In this document: positions 20,724-32,282 of the stretch, piece after piece
How positions within the stretch are numbered: the stretch's first letter is position 1
Layout of the letters: the number at the start of each line of letters is the position of its first letter
Assembly (NCBI RefSeq): GCF_963422355.1
Contig: NC_085089.1
Coordinates: 252,501-316,500, forward strand
DNA from: Corticium candelabrum
Lineage: Eukaryota > Porifera > Homoscleromorpha > Homosclerophorida > Plakinidae
Reading direction: 5' to 3'
DNA length: 64,000 nucleotides
Made by a program: the position numbers and the translations under genes
Notes under the pieces: generated by a model
Databases searched by the model: none
Seen by the model: only the letters and a program-made list of their open reading frames with translations
Told to the model about the DNA's origin: nothing

Positions 20724-22115
20724 TCTGCCTGCATTGCTAATCTGTGTTTGTCTCAGATTGTTGGTCTCCAGTGTGTGTGACTGGTTCTGAACCATCTCCA
20801 CGTGCCCTTCACACACTGACAGCTGTGGATGAGAAAAGAGTCATCTTGTTTGGCGGCGTGGATGATCAGAAATATTTGAATGATTTGTGGTTATTCGATA
20901 TGCAGAAAAAGGTAGTGTGTGGTTGATGGTGTTTATTTGTATTTCATGTAATTTGTTTGTAGATGTGGACTCACATCACACCATCTTCTCTATTGTGGCC
21001 ACAACCAAGAAGTAACCACACTATGTGTACAATATGCTGTAAAGATGAAGAGATTAAGGTGTTACTGATGGGAGGATATGATGGAAGTGTTATGAAAGAC
21101 TGTTGGATGATAGATGTGATGAGAGGCAGCAGTGAGAAGGTGAGAAGGAAATGAGAGTGTGGACACAAAGTTTGAATTGATGTTTGGTCATTGTCGTGTT
21201 GTGTTAGCTTATGATTGATGGTGATGTGTTTGCTCGCTGTGCTCATTCTGTTGGTTGTGTTACACTATCAGATGACACGGTAGCCATCAGTGTATTTGGT
21301 GGTTATTCCTCATCTTATTCTGTTATCTCCAGTCCATGTTTCTACCAGTGGAGTGAGTGACTGTTGATTGATATCTAGCATGTGTATAATAAACTCATTT
21401 TGTGTTTAGATCCTCGTCATTCGTCTGTCCTTCATAATGGTTTACCAGCAGCGGGAAGTGGTGTACGTGCTGTTTCTCATGAGTCAGCAAGTGCCTCTCT
21501 TGCTGGTGAGACAAGTCAAGAGGTGACAGTCACATGTTAGACATGAAAACATGTTGGTTGATGATTTGTGTGACAGACAAGGCAATTAATGGAACAAATT
21601 GGACATCTCACAGAAAGAAATTCACAATTGCAGAGTCGACTAGATGAAAGCGAACGATTAAAGGATGAGTGTAATGTGCAGCTGAGTGTGGAAAGGTTGG
21701 TGAATGAGTGATGGATAGTGATGTGTTATATGAATGGAAACATACAGTACAGTTTATTGTTGTTTAGGAGCAGAAGAGATGAAGCCAGAGCTTTGTGTGA
21801 GGAGAAAGACAAAGAATTACGCAGTGAAAGAGAAGAGAGACAGAGAGAAATGAATAGAATGAGAGAAGAGAAGAGAGAGCTGGAACGAAGGGTAGAAGAG
21901 ATGGATTTATTGCTGAAAAATGCAGAGGCAGCAAGTGAAGATGCAGAGAGAAGAGTAAGGGAGAACGAGGAGGTGCTGAACATTGCAGCAGAAGACATAC
22001 AACTGAGTGATAAGGAAATAGGCAGTGGAGCATTTGGATGTGAGTTACATGTTTTCTGTTTATGTGTGTTTTTAATGAGAAACCAAAGGAAATTGCAAGT
22101 AGATTGTGGAACGGT

Positions 22116-22177
<62 letters not shown>

Positions 22178-23670
22178 TGTGTGTGCATGTGCATATTTTG
22201 CTACTAAGGGAATTTGTATAGATGTACAGATTAAATGATGGAGGCTGCAATGTCTTTGTCACATTTCTAGAATGGCCAATAACTGATCACAGAAACAGTT
22301 ATTGCACATTTATTAACCAGATTTGTCTAGTGAGACAGATCATTGAAATGGTTATCAAGCATGATTCAAGTGTACGTATTTGCTTGTTTGACTTATCAAA
22401 GTATCCAGACATGCTCTCTTCTAGCTGGTGTAAGAATACAGAGTAGAGGTTGAGTGTGCAGCTTGTAAATTACCATCTAATTGTATAATGACATATGATG
22501 TGTTGTGAGGATTAAGGGTGGGAAGTAGTAACTACAAATGTAAGTCATGGATGTTGCTTCTCACTTGTTCTTGTTAATATCAAGTTGGATATGATAGTGT
22601 GGGAGACTTCTTACTTGTTGATAAAACTCAAATTGAATACAGGACTGAAGGCATACTTTTGTGTAGTTAGTTTTATATTTATTTATGTGCTGTTGTGTTG
22701 ATCATGTTGTGTAATATTTGATGTTTGTATGTGTTGTTCAGCTGTTCGTGTTGGCTACTGGCGTGGCTGCCCAGTGGCTGTCAAACTGTTACACAAGGAA
22801 CTGGCAAGAGATCATTACCAGAGACGTCTGTTTGAACAGGAAGTGTGTGTTTCTTCCAGATTACACCATCCCAATATTGCTGCCGTGTGTGGTGTCACTC
22901 GTCAACTGGATGCTCCATTCTGTCTGATCATGGAACTATTACAGGCTTCATTGTCAGACGTCATTGAAGCAGCACACGTGAGTGGCATCTACTTGACATT
23001 GAGAGAACAGACAGATCTTGCTCATGATTGTTTGAGTGGCCTCACATATTTGCACAATTTGGTAAGCAGACTGTACGTGTTGTTTAATTGTTCATCCGTT
23101 TGTGTATTTGCTTGTGTGCATGTTTGCTCATCTGCTTGTCTATTTCTCAATTGTAAGTTTTGGTTTTAGTTTTTTATTTGTTAATGTTTGTAGCCTCGTC
23201 CTATTCTGCATGGCGATATTCGTCCTACAAACATCCTCATCACATCAGTGATGAGAGCAAAGATAGGAGACTTGGGTGCTGCACGTTTTACTGATGGCTC
23301 GCTGTCAGTGGGTCCTATGAGTACACTGTATGTTGCACCAGAAAGATTGGCCAATAACGCTTTACCCAATAACCAAAGAGCAGACGTGTACAGTATGGGA
23401 GTAAGTCTGGGAGAATTGTTTACTGGATATCAAGGGAATCGTGAAGACAGAACAAGACAACTGCGATCTGTGCGTCAGTGGGATCTGCGTGTTGTGTGTT
23501 GTCAGATGGCTCATGAGGATGGCAGCACTAGAATGAAGGCAAGCGAGGCTCTCAATGTTAACGACAGAGTTGTGAGGAGTGAGGAGTACACGAGATGTGG
23601 TCCACGACGTATGGTGAAGGGAGTGACGGATGGAGTAAAGAAGGTGACACTGTGTGAGAAACCATGGTGA
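18705..23670 (+). CDS. Kelch-coiled-coil-protein kinase, copy B
   Basis: Exons: 18705-18714 (or -18708); 19047-19565; 20757-20911; 20963-21139; 21208-21352; 21410-21522; 21577-21695; 21768-22039; 22742-23061; 23194-23670. All phases join; about 766-768 aa. Kelch repeats cover roughly residues 1-371, a shortened coiled coil follows, then the kinase domain ([30 protein letters not shown]). Compared with A and C, exon 8 lacks 114 nt (38 codons) in frame, and the kelch exon 2 is clearly divergent (for example TPTPCQEACS versus [10 protein letters not shown]). Uniquely, exon 1 has a good donor ACG|GTAAGT, which would give an MGNA start, a possible N-myristoylation site; the donor shared with A and C (ATGG|GTAACG) gives MAQA. 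It appears intact. Partners and substrate are unknown. Confidence 0.8.
20659..20721 (+). repeat. (TG)n microsatellite, kinase B intron 2
   Basis: TG run just upstream of exon 3. Copies A and C have only a few TG units at the same place, so it expanded in B. Confidence 0.9.
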
Positions 23671-25031
<1,361 letters not shown>

Positions 25032-26074
25032 CTACTGCATACTTGCTAACGTCCACTCACCACCACCTGTTAGAAACAGCTCGACATGATGATACTACAC
25101 ACAAACAAACGTATTAACATATAGTACAAAACCAACGGCAAAAGACAAGTAAACAAGTTAACCCTTTTGAGTGACATTCTGTGGCTGATGCTGACTAATG
25201 TCATTCTAACTCTTGGCACATATCGTACAGTTTTCGTTCTGTTTCCTCATCTACAGCACTCGTTGCTTCATCCAACACTGAACACACAGACTCTGCTTAA
25301 AATCATCAAAATCAATTGTTACATACACACGTACAAGCATAGCGTGGCTGATGACAGAAAAGGCGAGCGAAGCCGAGCTTTTGAACTTCACCGGGTGAAA
25401 GGACGTCATCCCTAACAAACAAGAGGAAACAAATCAGTGATAGCAATCATCCACATATCACCATCTTCAACAGGCAAGCAGACTGTTACTGCACGACTGC
25501 AGAGTCACAACATATCAAGACTGCTACATATTGTCTACGACGTCATAGACGTAGGAACCTAGACTTGATTGAGGGGCCACATAGTTCCCTACGAAGGCGT
25601 GGCTCTGTACAACAAGGCTAAATGTATTATTAATTAATCATATATATTGTAGTATATGCATGCTACACAGGAAAGCAACATTAACACTATACACTGTATG
25701 TCATGTCAGTCTTATCAGTCTCTACATCTGTCATCCTCATATATTAGAAGGTCACTTGACAGCTGGAAAAGTTGAGGGGCACCTGCCCCAATGTCCCCCG
25801 TTCCTACACGTATGTGTAACGTTAATTTTTGTATTAAATTTATCTCAAATTGTCAATAAAGAAAGTGTACCCATTGTCTACAAGTTTAAGGTTCACAAAC
25901 TAAATGAATCATATCGTCAATGAGGCAAACAAATGCATTGAAATCTCTCCAGTAATCCAAGCTAATTTGTAATTATATTGTGTGTAGTTAATGTCTTATT
26001 ACTAAACAAAAATTGCCTTGTCTGTCTGTCTCTCAGTCTTTCTGTCTGTCTGACCGTCTGTCCATCCATCTGTA

Positions 26075-26268
26075 TGTAGCGCGAGTAATTAGATGCATGT
26101 TTACGTTAGTATGACATCATGACTGTTGCCTATTTAGACCATTACACTTGCTAGATTATTTAGTCTGCATTGAGTACAGCTACGCGTTATAGCAATAGGA
26201 TAGAGTTGCTCTACTGCTGTGTCGGACCACTGCATCCGCTGCCAGCACTAACAGTGACAAGTGCTACA
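26075..26268 (+). repeat. 5' LTR, 194 bp
   Basis: TG...CA ends. Differs from the 3' LTR by three substitutions and lacks a 21-bp segment present there, probably lost between two ACGTTAG repeats. Confidence 0.92.
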
Positions 26269-26270
26269 TT

Positions 26271-26288
26271 TGGTGACAGGAGTGGGAT
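26271..26288 (+). other. Primer-binding site
   Basis: TGGTGACAGGAGTGGGAT two bases after the LTR. TGG at the start fits the CCA end of a tRNA; the rest resembles the tRNA-Leu type site (TGGTGTCAG...GTGGGAT) with one difference. Confidence 0.6.
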
Positions 26289-26296
26289 CCAGATAA

Positions 26297-26674
26297 ATGG
26301 GAGAAGCGCCAGACCAGCAGAATGCAGAGCAGGCAGTGCGCGCCCGAGGCAGTAGAATAGTGTCTCTTCCTGATTCGTTCAGTGATGGCGATGTGGACCA
26401 ATGGCTCAAGAAGTTTACCCTTTGTGCTGATGCAAATGGGTGGGAAGACGATGAGAGAAAAAAGAAGATTCTTCCGACATATCTAAATGGGAGAGCTTGG
26501 ATTGTTTATGATCGGTTGCCAGAAGACAAGAAGGACACGTATGATCGTTTGTGTACGTCACTTAAGAATGTCTTTTCCCCTGTTACAGCAGAGAGACGCG
26601 TCTGGCAACGCGGCAGTTCAGGGAGAGAAAATGGAAGACTGATGAACCATTGGAGGTTTATGCAGGAGAGCTAG
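26297..26674 (+). CDS. gag fragment, N-terminal part
   Basis: Begins ATG shortly after the primer-binding site. It encodes a capsid-like helical region (SDGDVDQWLKKFTLCADANG, then LNGRAWIVYDRLPE). The frame is lost near 26,600-26,674; the following part continues in another frame from about 26,620. Part of the broken Ty3/gypsy element. Confidence 0.75.
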   Translation: MGEAPDQQNAEQAVRARGSRIVSLPDSFSDGDVDQWLKKFTLCADANGWEDDERKKKILPTYLNGRAWIVYDRLPEDKKDTYDRLCTSLKNVFSPVTAERRVWQRGSSGRENGRLMNHWRFMQES

Positions 26675-27342
26675 AACGTCTCCTGGACAGGGCTTACCCA
26701 GCACTAGGAGCCGATGATCGGCAACAGCAGCTAGTAGACCAGTTCACTGAAGGAATGCCACCAGCTGTACGTCGGGAATTAGAACTTCATGCACAGGCAA
26801 CATTCGAGGATACCATACTGCGAGCAAGAGAGCTAATGCTCTTGGAAGACAGAAAGAAGGTACGAGCTCAGACTGTCGAAGCTGTCAAGGATGTTACCCA
26901 TTCTGATTACACAACTGAGCTGGAACGACCAGTGCAACATCTAGAGGCACAATTGCGGCAACCAACACCCACATGGTCTAAAGAGAAATACCCACAATTA
27001 CCTCACACACCACGAGGATTGAACAAAAGGGATCTGATTTGCTTTCAATGCAATCAGCCTGGGCACTTACGCCGCAATTGTCCCTTGTTCTCTGGTCCAA
27101 AACAGATGGGCCTTGCTATCTTTGTGGCCAAATGGGTCATCACCAACGTCATTGTGGACAAAGGCCCACTCAACCTCAAGGTCGTCAAGGAAACAATCAG
27201 TCTTTGCACAGTCCAATCAATGGTGGTGCTTATGCAAGACAAGAATGTCATAGTAATAGAACATCCAAGCAGTCGAGCAAGCCAACTGATCGCTTCTATC
27301 AAAGCAAGCCAACGGATCGCTTCTATCAAATCAACGGGTTGA
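26650..27342 (+). CDS. gag fragment, capsid C-terminal part and first zinc knuckle
   Basis: Capsid-like region (DRAYPALGADDR, FTEGMPPAVRREL) followed by a nucleocapsid CCHC knuckle CFQCNQPGHLRRNC (27,040-27,081). After the first knuckle the frame shifts; the second knuckle (CYLCGQMGHHQRHC, 27,114-27,155) is in the next frame. The end of this frame past about 27,090 is out-of-frame reading. Confidence 0.75.
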   Translation: MEVYAGELERLLDRAYPALGADDRQQQLVDQFTEGMPPAVRRELELHAQATFEDTILRARELMLLEDRKKVRAQTVEAVKDVTHSDYTTELERPVQHLEAQLRQPTPTWSKEKYPQLPHTPRGLNKRDLICFQCNQPGHLRRNCPLFSGPKQMGLAIFVAKWVITNVIVDKGPLNLKVVKETISLCTVQSMVVLMQDKNVIVIEHPSSRASQLIASIKASQRIASIKSTG

Positions 27343-27611
27343 TGCACTCTCTAACAGTAGAGGGAACTGTGGATGGAGTTCCATCCAAGTGTCTTATCGA
27401 CACAGGAGCATCTGTTTCTTTAGTCCCGCCCTCATTTGGGAGTGGCAAGACAGTACATCCTTGTTCTGAAAGCATTATGTTACGTGCTGTCAATGGCACC
27501 CCATTGAAAGTACTGGGCAAGATTGACCTAATTGTGGCTCTAGCTTCCTGGTTGTGGAAACCCAGACAGGACCTATCTTGGGGTCAGACTTCCTGGCTAG
27601 TCATGGGATGA
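27039..27611 (+). CDS. Second zinc knuckle and aspartic protease fragment
   Basis: Second CCHC knuckle at 27,114-27,155 and the retroviral-type protease core LIDTGASVSLVPP (DTG at 27,399-27,407). A short sequence (CAAGCCAACNGATCGCTTCTATCAAA) is repeated in tandem near 27,280-27,330 between them. The frame is lost near 27,560; the last part of the protease (ILGSDFLASHGM) continues in the next frame. Confidence 0.75.
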   Translation: MLSMQSAWALTPQLSLVLWSKTDGPCYLCGQMGHHQRHCGQRPTQPQGRQGNNQSLHSPINGGAYARQECHSNRTSKQSSKPTDRFYQSKPTDRFYQINGLMHSLTVEGTVDGVPSKCLIDTGASVSLVPPSFGSGKTVHPCSESIMLRAVNGTPLKVLGKIDLIVALASWLWKPRQDLSWGQTSWLVMG

Positions 27612-28162
27612 TTGTGAATATGAAAGACAGTAGAATGAACTGGATTGGAGGATCAGTGGAATTAGTTAGGTCTGTGGTAGGGGATCAATCTTGCAGTCTT
27701 GTCCTAGAGGAACAAGTTTCGACCACAGGAATGGAGTGTGTGGTTGTCATGGCCAAGGTGGTGAATAACAATGGCACTCACCTCACAGGAGCTGCCATGT
27801 TAGAACCTGATGAGGAATTGGTGACTAGCACAGGAACACTGGTGGCCAGAGTACTAGTAGATGCCTCAAAAGATAGGGTACCAGTACAGTTGATGTTTCT
27901 CCAAGGCCCCAAGTGTCTCGAGAAGGGAACAGTGTTAGGAGAGTTGGAATGCATAGAACATTCTAATACACCATTAGCATCTAGTGGATGCCCAGTCTAT
28001 GCAGTAAGTCATGAGCAGTCACACTGGCTTTTCTCAGCCAGTTCAACTGGGCAGAAACCAGACTTAGCCCACATGAGAAAGGAGTACTGGAGCAGATGCT
28101 ATTGCAGAACAGGCAGTTGTTTTCGAAAGGTCCCAGTGATATGGGCCAAACAACTATTGTGA
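27554..28162 (+). CDS. Protease C-terminal end and linker fragment
   Basis: Starts with the C-terminal protease motif GPILGSDFLASHG and goes on through a linker without recognised domain to the region before reverse transcriptase. The frame ends near 28,160, where the reverse transcriptase frame takes over. Confidence 0.65.
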   Translation: METQTGPILGSDFLASHGMIVNMKDSRMNWIGGSVELVRSVVGDQSCSLVLEEQVSTTGMECVVVMAKVVNNNGTHLTGAAMLEPDEELVTSTGTLVARVLVDASKDRVPVQLMFLQGPKCLEKGTVLGELECIEHSNTPLASSGCPVYAVSHEQSHWLFSASSTGQKPDLAHMRKEYWSRCYCRTGSCFRKVPVIWAKQLL

Positions 28163-29214
28163 AACATCACATACCTACACCAGGAGGACGCCCTTTCAAG
28201 TATCAGCCACATCGGATACCTCACCACCTGAAACCTGTAATGGAGAACCAGATTGATGAAATGTTGCAAAACAATATAATCAGCCCATCAGCCAGTCCTT
28301 GGTCATCACCAATAGTCCTAGTCAAAAAGAAAGACGGAAGTCATCGCTTTTGTGTTGACTACAGAGGCCTGAATGCAATTACCACAAAGGATGCATACCC
28401 AATTCCAAGAGTGGATGAGACCTTGGATTCCTTGGGTGGAGCAACATACTTTTCAACTTTGGATTTGGCAAGTGGCTATTGGCAGGTAGAGGTCCGTGAA
28501 GAGGACAAGGAGAAGACTGCCTTCACGTCTCCGCAGGGTCATTTTGAATTTCAGGTCATGCCCTTCGGACTCTGTAATGCACCGGCCACTTTCCAACGAT
28601 TAATGGAATATGTTCTTGCCGGTTTACAGTGGGAACACTGCCTTATTTATCTGGATGATATCATTGTGTTTTCCTCTACATTCGAAGAGCACATCGAGAA
28701 ATTGACAAAAGTCTTTCAGAGACTGAGGGAAGGAGGGCTAAAGCTGAAACCAAAGAAATGCTTCTTTGCTAAATCATCGGTGAAGTACTTGGGACATATT
28801 GTGTCTCAAAGAGGATTGGAACCTGACCCTGAGAAGATAAAGGCAGTAACAGAGTACCCAAGACCACAGTCAGCATCAGCTTTATGCAGCTTCCTGGGAT
28901 TGGCTGGCTATTACCGTCGATTTATATCAGGATTTTCATCTGTAGCAGCCCCATTATTTCAGCTGCAGCAACAAAGCCAGAACAAGCCCCTCGTCTGGAC
29001 AGAGGACGGTCACTATTCATTCTGCACACTTCAGCAGAAGTTGGTATCAGCTCCTATTTTGGCATTTCCTCAGTTCGAGGTCGAATTCATTCTGGCAACA
29101 GACGCAAGTGATACAGGGCTGGGAGTAGCCTCGTCCCCAGACTCACGTGAGTCTGGGGACGAGGCTAGCTGGGAGCAGTTCTCTCCCAAATTCAACACGG
29201 CAAAAAGAGAGTGA
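28096..29214 (+). CDS. Reverse transcriptase and start of RNase H
   Basis: Complete reverse-transcriptase palm: VDYRGLNAIT, TLDLASGYWQV, MPFGLCNAPATFQ and the catalytic YLDD (28,648-28,659), then thumb and connection (KYLGHIVSQRGLEPDPEKI, FLGLAGYYRRFI). RNase H begins with ATDASDTGLG. Right after this, at 29,126, a 42-bp palindrome with an 8-bp duplication shifts the frame, so the last codons of this frame are not native. Confidence 0.85.
   Translation: MLLQNRQLFSKGPSDMGQTTIVKHHIPTPGGRPFKYQPHRIPHHLKPVMENQIDEMLQNNIISPSASPWSSPIVLVKKKDGSHRFCVDYRGLNAITTKDAYPIPRVDETLDSLGGATYFSTLDLASGYWQVEVREEDKEKTAFTSPQGHFEFQVMPFGLCNAPATFQRLMEYVLAGLQWEHCLIYLDDIIVFSSTFEEHIEKLTKVFQRLREGGLKLKPKKCFFAKSSVKYLGHIVSQRGLEPDPEKIKAVTEYPRPQSASALCSFLGLAGYYRRFISGFSSVAAPLFQLQQQSQNKPLVWTEDGHYSFCTLQQKLVSAPILAFPQFEVEFILATDASDTGLGVASSPDSRESGDEASWEQFSPKFNTAKRE
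29126..29167. mobile_element. 42-bp perfect palindrome with 8-bp target duplication
   Basis: Two 21-bp arms, start TAGCCTCGTCCCCAGAC, with no loop. It is flanked by GCTGGGAG on both sides (29,118-29,125 and 29,168-29,175). Removing the palindrome and one duplication leaves an uninterrupted RNase H frame, so it is an insertion. The 8-bp duplication and TAG-type end suggest a hAT transposase acted on it. It looks like an element reduced to its two ends. Confidence 0.8.
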
Positions 29215-31196
29215 TTGCCTATGCTAGTCGAGTCCTACACAAGAGTGAGAAAAATTATTCTACCATCGAAAAGGAGGCACTGGCCTTAGTTTGGGCAGTC
29301 AATAATTTCAGGCCATATCTGTATGGACGGCTCTTTACACTTATCACTGACCATTGTCCACTGACATGGCTGAAGTCCATTCGAGAGCCTAGAGGTCGCT
29401 TGGCACGTTGGATACTTCTTCTAAGCGAGTATGAGTGGTCTATTTCCCACCGACCTGGCAAACAACACACCAATGCTGATGCATTGTCCAGACATCAACC
29501 GCCTTCTGTCAACATGGCCAGTCATCATGCGACACTTGATGAATCCTTTGAAGAGATCATGGCGCCTGTTGGAGCTGTTCAGGACGTCTTAGGTGCTATG
29601 GGAATGACCCCTACTTGGTCATATCGTGAACTGTGTGACATGCAAGCGGTGGACCCAATAATTTCACAAGTATTGGCTCAATTCCCAGAACGTCCCTCCG
29701 CTACAGGGCGATGGAGATCTCATCCCAAATTGATTGCTTATCGCAAGATTTGGCACCAGCTGGCCCTCGATGATGGCATTCTATATCGTTTTCGCCCTGC
29801 CACCCCTGCTGATGGTGGAGAGGATAAGCAGTTGCTTGTTTTACCAACTTGTCTAATTCCTCCAGTTTTAGATCAGCTACATGACAATGAAGGTCATTTT
29901 GGAGCCGATAAAACGATAGGTCGTGTTTCTGACACATGCTGGTGGCCAGGCTATACCAAGGATATATATGAATACATCCAATCTTGCGAGATGTGCAGCC
30001 GAAGGAAGCCCATGTCCAAGGCCAAAGCAATGCTACAGAATGTACCTGTAGGAGGTCCTATGGAAATGATAGGGCTAGACTTTATTGGGCCTTTGCCAAG
30101 TACTGAAGCAGGCAACAAACATGTCCTAGTGGTGGTGGACTATTTCACTAAATGGGTCGAGGCTTTTCCACTACCGGACCAGAAAGCTGAAACAGTGGCC
30201 CGAACTCTGATGCGAGACGTTGTTTCTAGATATGGAGTTCCAGTCGTCATACATAGCGACAAGGGAGCAAATTTCGAGGGCAATGTCATGAAGCAGTTGT
30301 GTCAATTACTCGGTATGAAGAAGACTAGGACAACTGCTTACCATCCCCAGAGTGATGGATTAGTTGAAAGAATGAATAAGACCCTCATGGAAGCCATCTC
30401 AAAGTATGTTTCCAACAACCAGCGTGACTGGGATCTGTGGCTGCCTCTTGTATTGTTTGGCTATCGAACTTCGAAACACGCGTCCACTGGAGAGACACCG
30501 CACCTACTCATGTTTGGCAGAAAGGCACGCCTACCTATAGATGTGGAGCTACAGAATCCCCTTCCACAACCTCAACCAACGACTGATTTTAAGCAAGCAG
30601 TTGAGAAACAGTTACAGATGACAAGAGAATTTGCAGACAATGAGATAGTGCAAGCTCAACACAGACAAAAAAGGAACTATGACGACGGTAGCCGTGGTCC
30701 TGTGTACAAGGTAGATGATTATGTTTGGCTGTATAACCCAGCAGTACCTAAGGGATTATCTCCAAAGCTTGCTAAACGATACACTGGACCATTCAAGGTT
30801 ATAAAGGTTCATGGTAGCACCAATGTCTCTATCAGACGACCCAAAGGAGGACGTGTTCAGCGAATTCATGTCAACAGAGTGAGTCCATGTTACCGGAGAA
30901 TGCCGAGCCAGACACCAGAATGTTCTGCAAGAAATAACCATGCAACCGGACGAGCTTCTCATAATCAACGTCATCCGTCATCTACATTGCCCGAGGTGGA
31001 CATCCATCATCACATCGACGAGGAGGAAGCAGTCTTGGTAAGAGCCAACGGCAATGCAGTTAATGTTCAACCTGTTCAAGTCCCTCCAGCACAACCGATG
31101 GTTCCACCTGCACCTCCGCCTGTTAGTCGTGTTGGTCACCGACTCGTTCAGCCTGCCTGGATGAGAGCCGGGGATTACAACGTTGGATATTATTGA
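29211..31196 (+). CDS. RNase H remainder, integrase and C-terminal domain
   Basis: RNase H continues (KEALALVWAVNNFRPYL, ITDHCPLTWL). Integrase follows: a zinc-binding HHCC domain (DNEGHFGADKT ... CEMC), and the catalytic triad Asp at 30,078 (GLDFIGPLP), Asp at 30,258 (HSDKGANFE) and Glu at 30,366 (DGLVERMNK), spaced 35 residues as in DD35E enzymes. After the core is an SH3-like region (KRYTGPFKVIKV) and a proline-rich tail to the TGA at 31,196. No chromodomain is evident. This 661-codon frame is uninterrupted. Confidence 0.85.
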   Translation: MIAYASRVLHKSEKNYSTIEKEALALVWAVNNFRPYLYGRLFTLITDHCPLTWLKSIREPRGRLARWILLLSEYEWSISHRPGKQHTNADALSRHQPPSVNMASHHATLDESFEEIMAPVGAVQDVLGAMGMTPTWSYRELCDMQAVDPIISQVLAQFPERPSATGRWRSHPKLIAYRKIWHQLALDDGILYRFRPATPADGGEDKQLLVLPTCLIPPVLDQLHDNEGHFGADKTIGRVSDTCWWPGYTKDIYEYIQSCEMCSRRKPMSKAKAMLQNVPVGGPMEMIGLDFIGPLPSTEAGNKHVLVVVDYFTKWVEAFPLPDQKAETVARTLMRDVVSRYGVPVVIHSDKGANFEGNVMKQLCQLLGMKKTRTTAYHPQSDGLVERMNKTLMEAISKYVSNNQRDWDLWLPLVLFGYRTSKHASTGETPHLLMFGRKARLPIDVELQNPLPQPQPTTDFKQAVEKQLQMTREFADNEIVQAQHRQKRNYDDGSRGPVYKVDDYVWLYNPAVPKGLSPKLAKRYTGPFKVIKVHGSTNVSIRRPKGGRVQRIHVNRVSPCYRRMPSQTPECSARNNHATGRASHNQRHPSSTLPEVDIHHHIDEEEAVLVRANGNAVNVQPVQVPPAQPMVPPAPPPVSRVGHRLVQPAWMRAGDYNVGYY

Positions 31197-31268
31197 CTCG
31201 AGTGTTGTGATCGATCTACCTGTTCGTCGTACTGATCTTAGAAGACGTGAGAACCCGTTTCATTACTA

Positions 31269-31280
31269 GAGAGGGAGGAA
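31269..31280 (+). other. Polypurine tract
   Basis: AGAGAGGGAGGAA-type purine run directly before the 3' LTR, the expected primer for second-strand synthesis. Confidence 0.75.
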
Positions 31281-31495
31281 TGTAGCGCGAGTAATTAGAT
31301 GCATGTTTACGTTAGCACTGCGTTAAAGCACGTTAGTATGACATCATGACTATTGCCTATTTAGACCATTACACTTGCTAGATTATTTAGTCTGCATTGA
31401 GTACATCTACGCGTTATAGCAATAGGATAGAGTTGCTCTACTGCTGTGTCGGACCACTGCATCCGCTGCAAGCACTAACAGTGACAAGTGCTACA
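31281..31495 (+). repeat. 3' LTR, 215 bp
   Basis: Same ends as the 5' LTR with a 21-bp extra segment (ending ACGTTAG) and three substitutions. Confidence 0.92.
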
Positions 31496-32282
31496 TGTAT
31501 ATCCATCTGTCAGTTCATCCGTATGTCCATCTGTCTGTCTGTCTATCTGTCTGTCTGTGTATCAGCCTGCATGTTTGTCTGCCTTCCTAACATTTCACTA
31601 TCACTTTTCCATCCAAGTCTCCATCTATCATCATTTACACAATCATCAACATACCAGTTTACTGCTGCGGTTGCTTGTCAAAATGGATTTCATCTACAAT
31701 ATGACTCTAACACAAACACATCCTATAGTCGGCACAGAAATCTCAAACACCACACACAACACACTCACCAAGTCGACCATACTTACTAAGAGCATCTTTC
31801 ATTTTCTCATCACAAACATCAGCAGGCGATCGCGGATACGCAACCTACACCCACACAGTCTCTCATCACAACACAACAAATTACAAACACTCCAACCTGC
31901 TCTCGTACAGATCCCTGCACTAGAAACGGTCGTTGAGGAAGAAAGAACACAAAGTGAGTAGAATAAGGAATCTGCCATTGAATTTTACCTACACAATATG
32001 ATACATTGATAGCAGCATAGTAAATATTTAATATCCACTTATAGACATCCCATAGTGTGTTCAGTATAGCGTATAGTTCAACAGTCATGCAAATGTGTCA
32101 TCAAACTTGCACTCATCACGACACAAAGTTAACGTAGTGTGACGTTGATTTATTAACGAAATGTAGCAAACCCTTCACTACTGGCCAAATGTTGCTGATC
32201 ACTCGAAACAGCGAGCTCTTGCCCACTCCAGTCCTGCCGCTCACCAATATGTTCTTGCCAACACATAATTCTATGGTCAAGT

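Larger units (their letters stand above)
26075..31495 (+). mobile_element. Ty3/gypsy LTR retrotransposon, about 5.4 kb
   Basis: Two LTRs starting TGTAGCG and ending TGCTACA, target duplication TGTA (26,071-26,074 and 31,496-31,499), primer-binding site after the 5' LTR, polypurine tract before the 3' LTR. Domain order gag, protease, reverse transcriptase, RNase H, integrase is the Ty3/gypsy (Metaviridae-type) order. No envelope gene. The inner frame is broken in several places (near 26,650, 27,040-27,110, 27,560-27,610, 28,100-28,160 and by the insertion at 29,126), so this copy cannot move on its own. The matching intron of the intact ABCD4 gene (between 44,533 and 45,346) lacks it. Confidence 0.92.
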
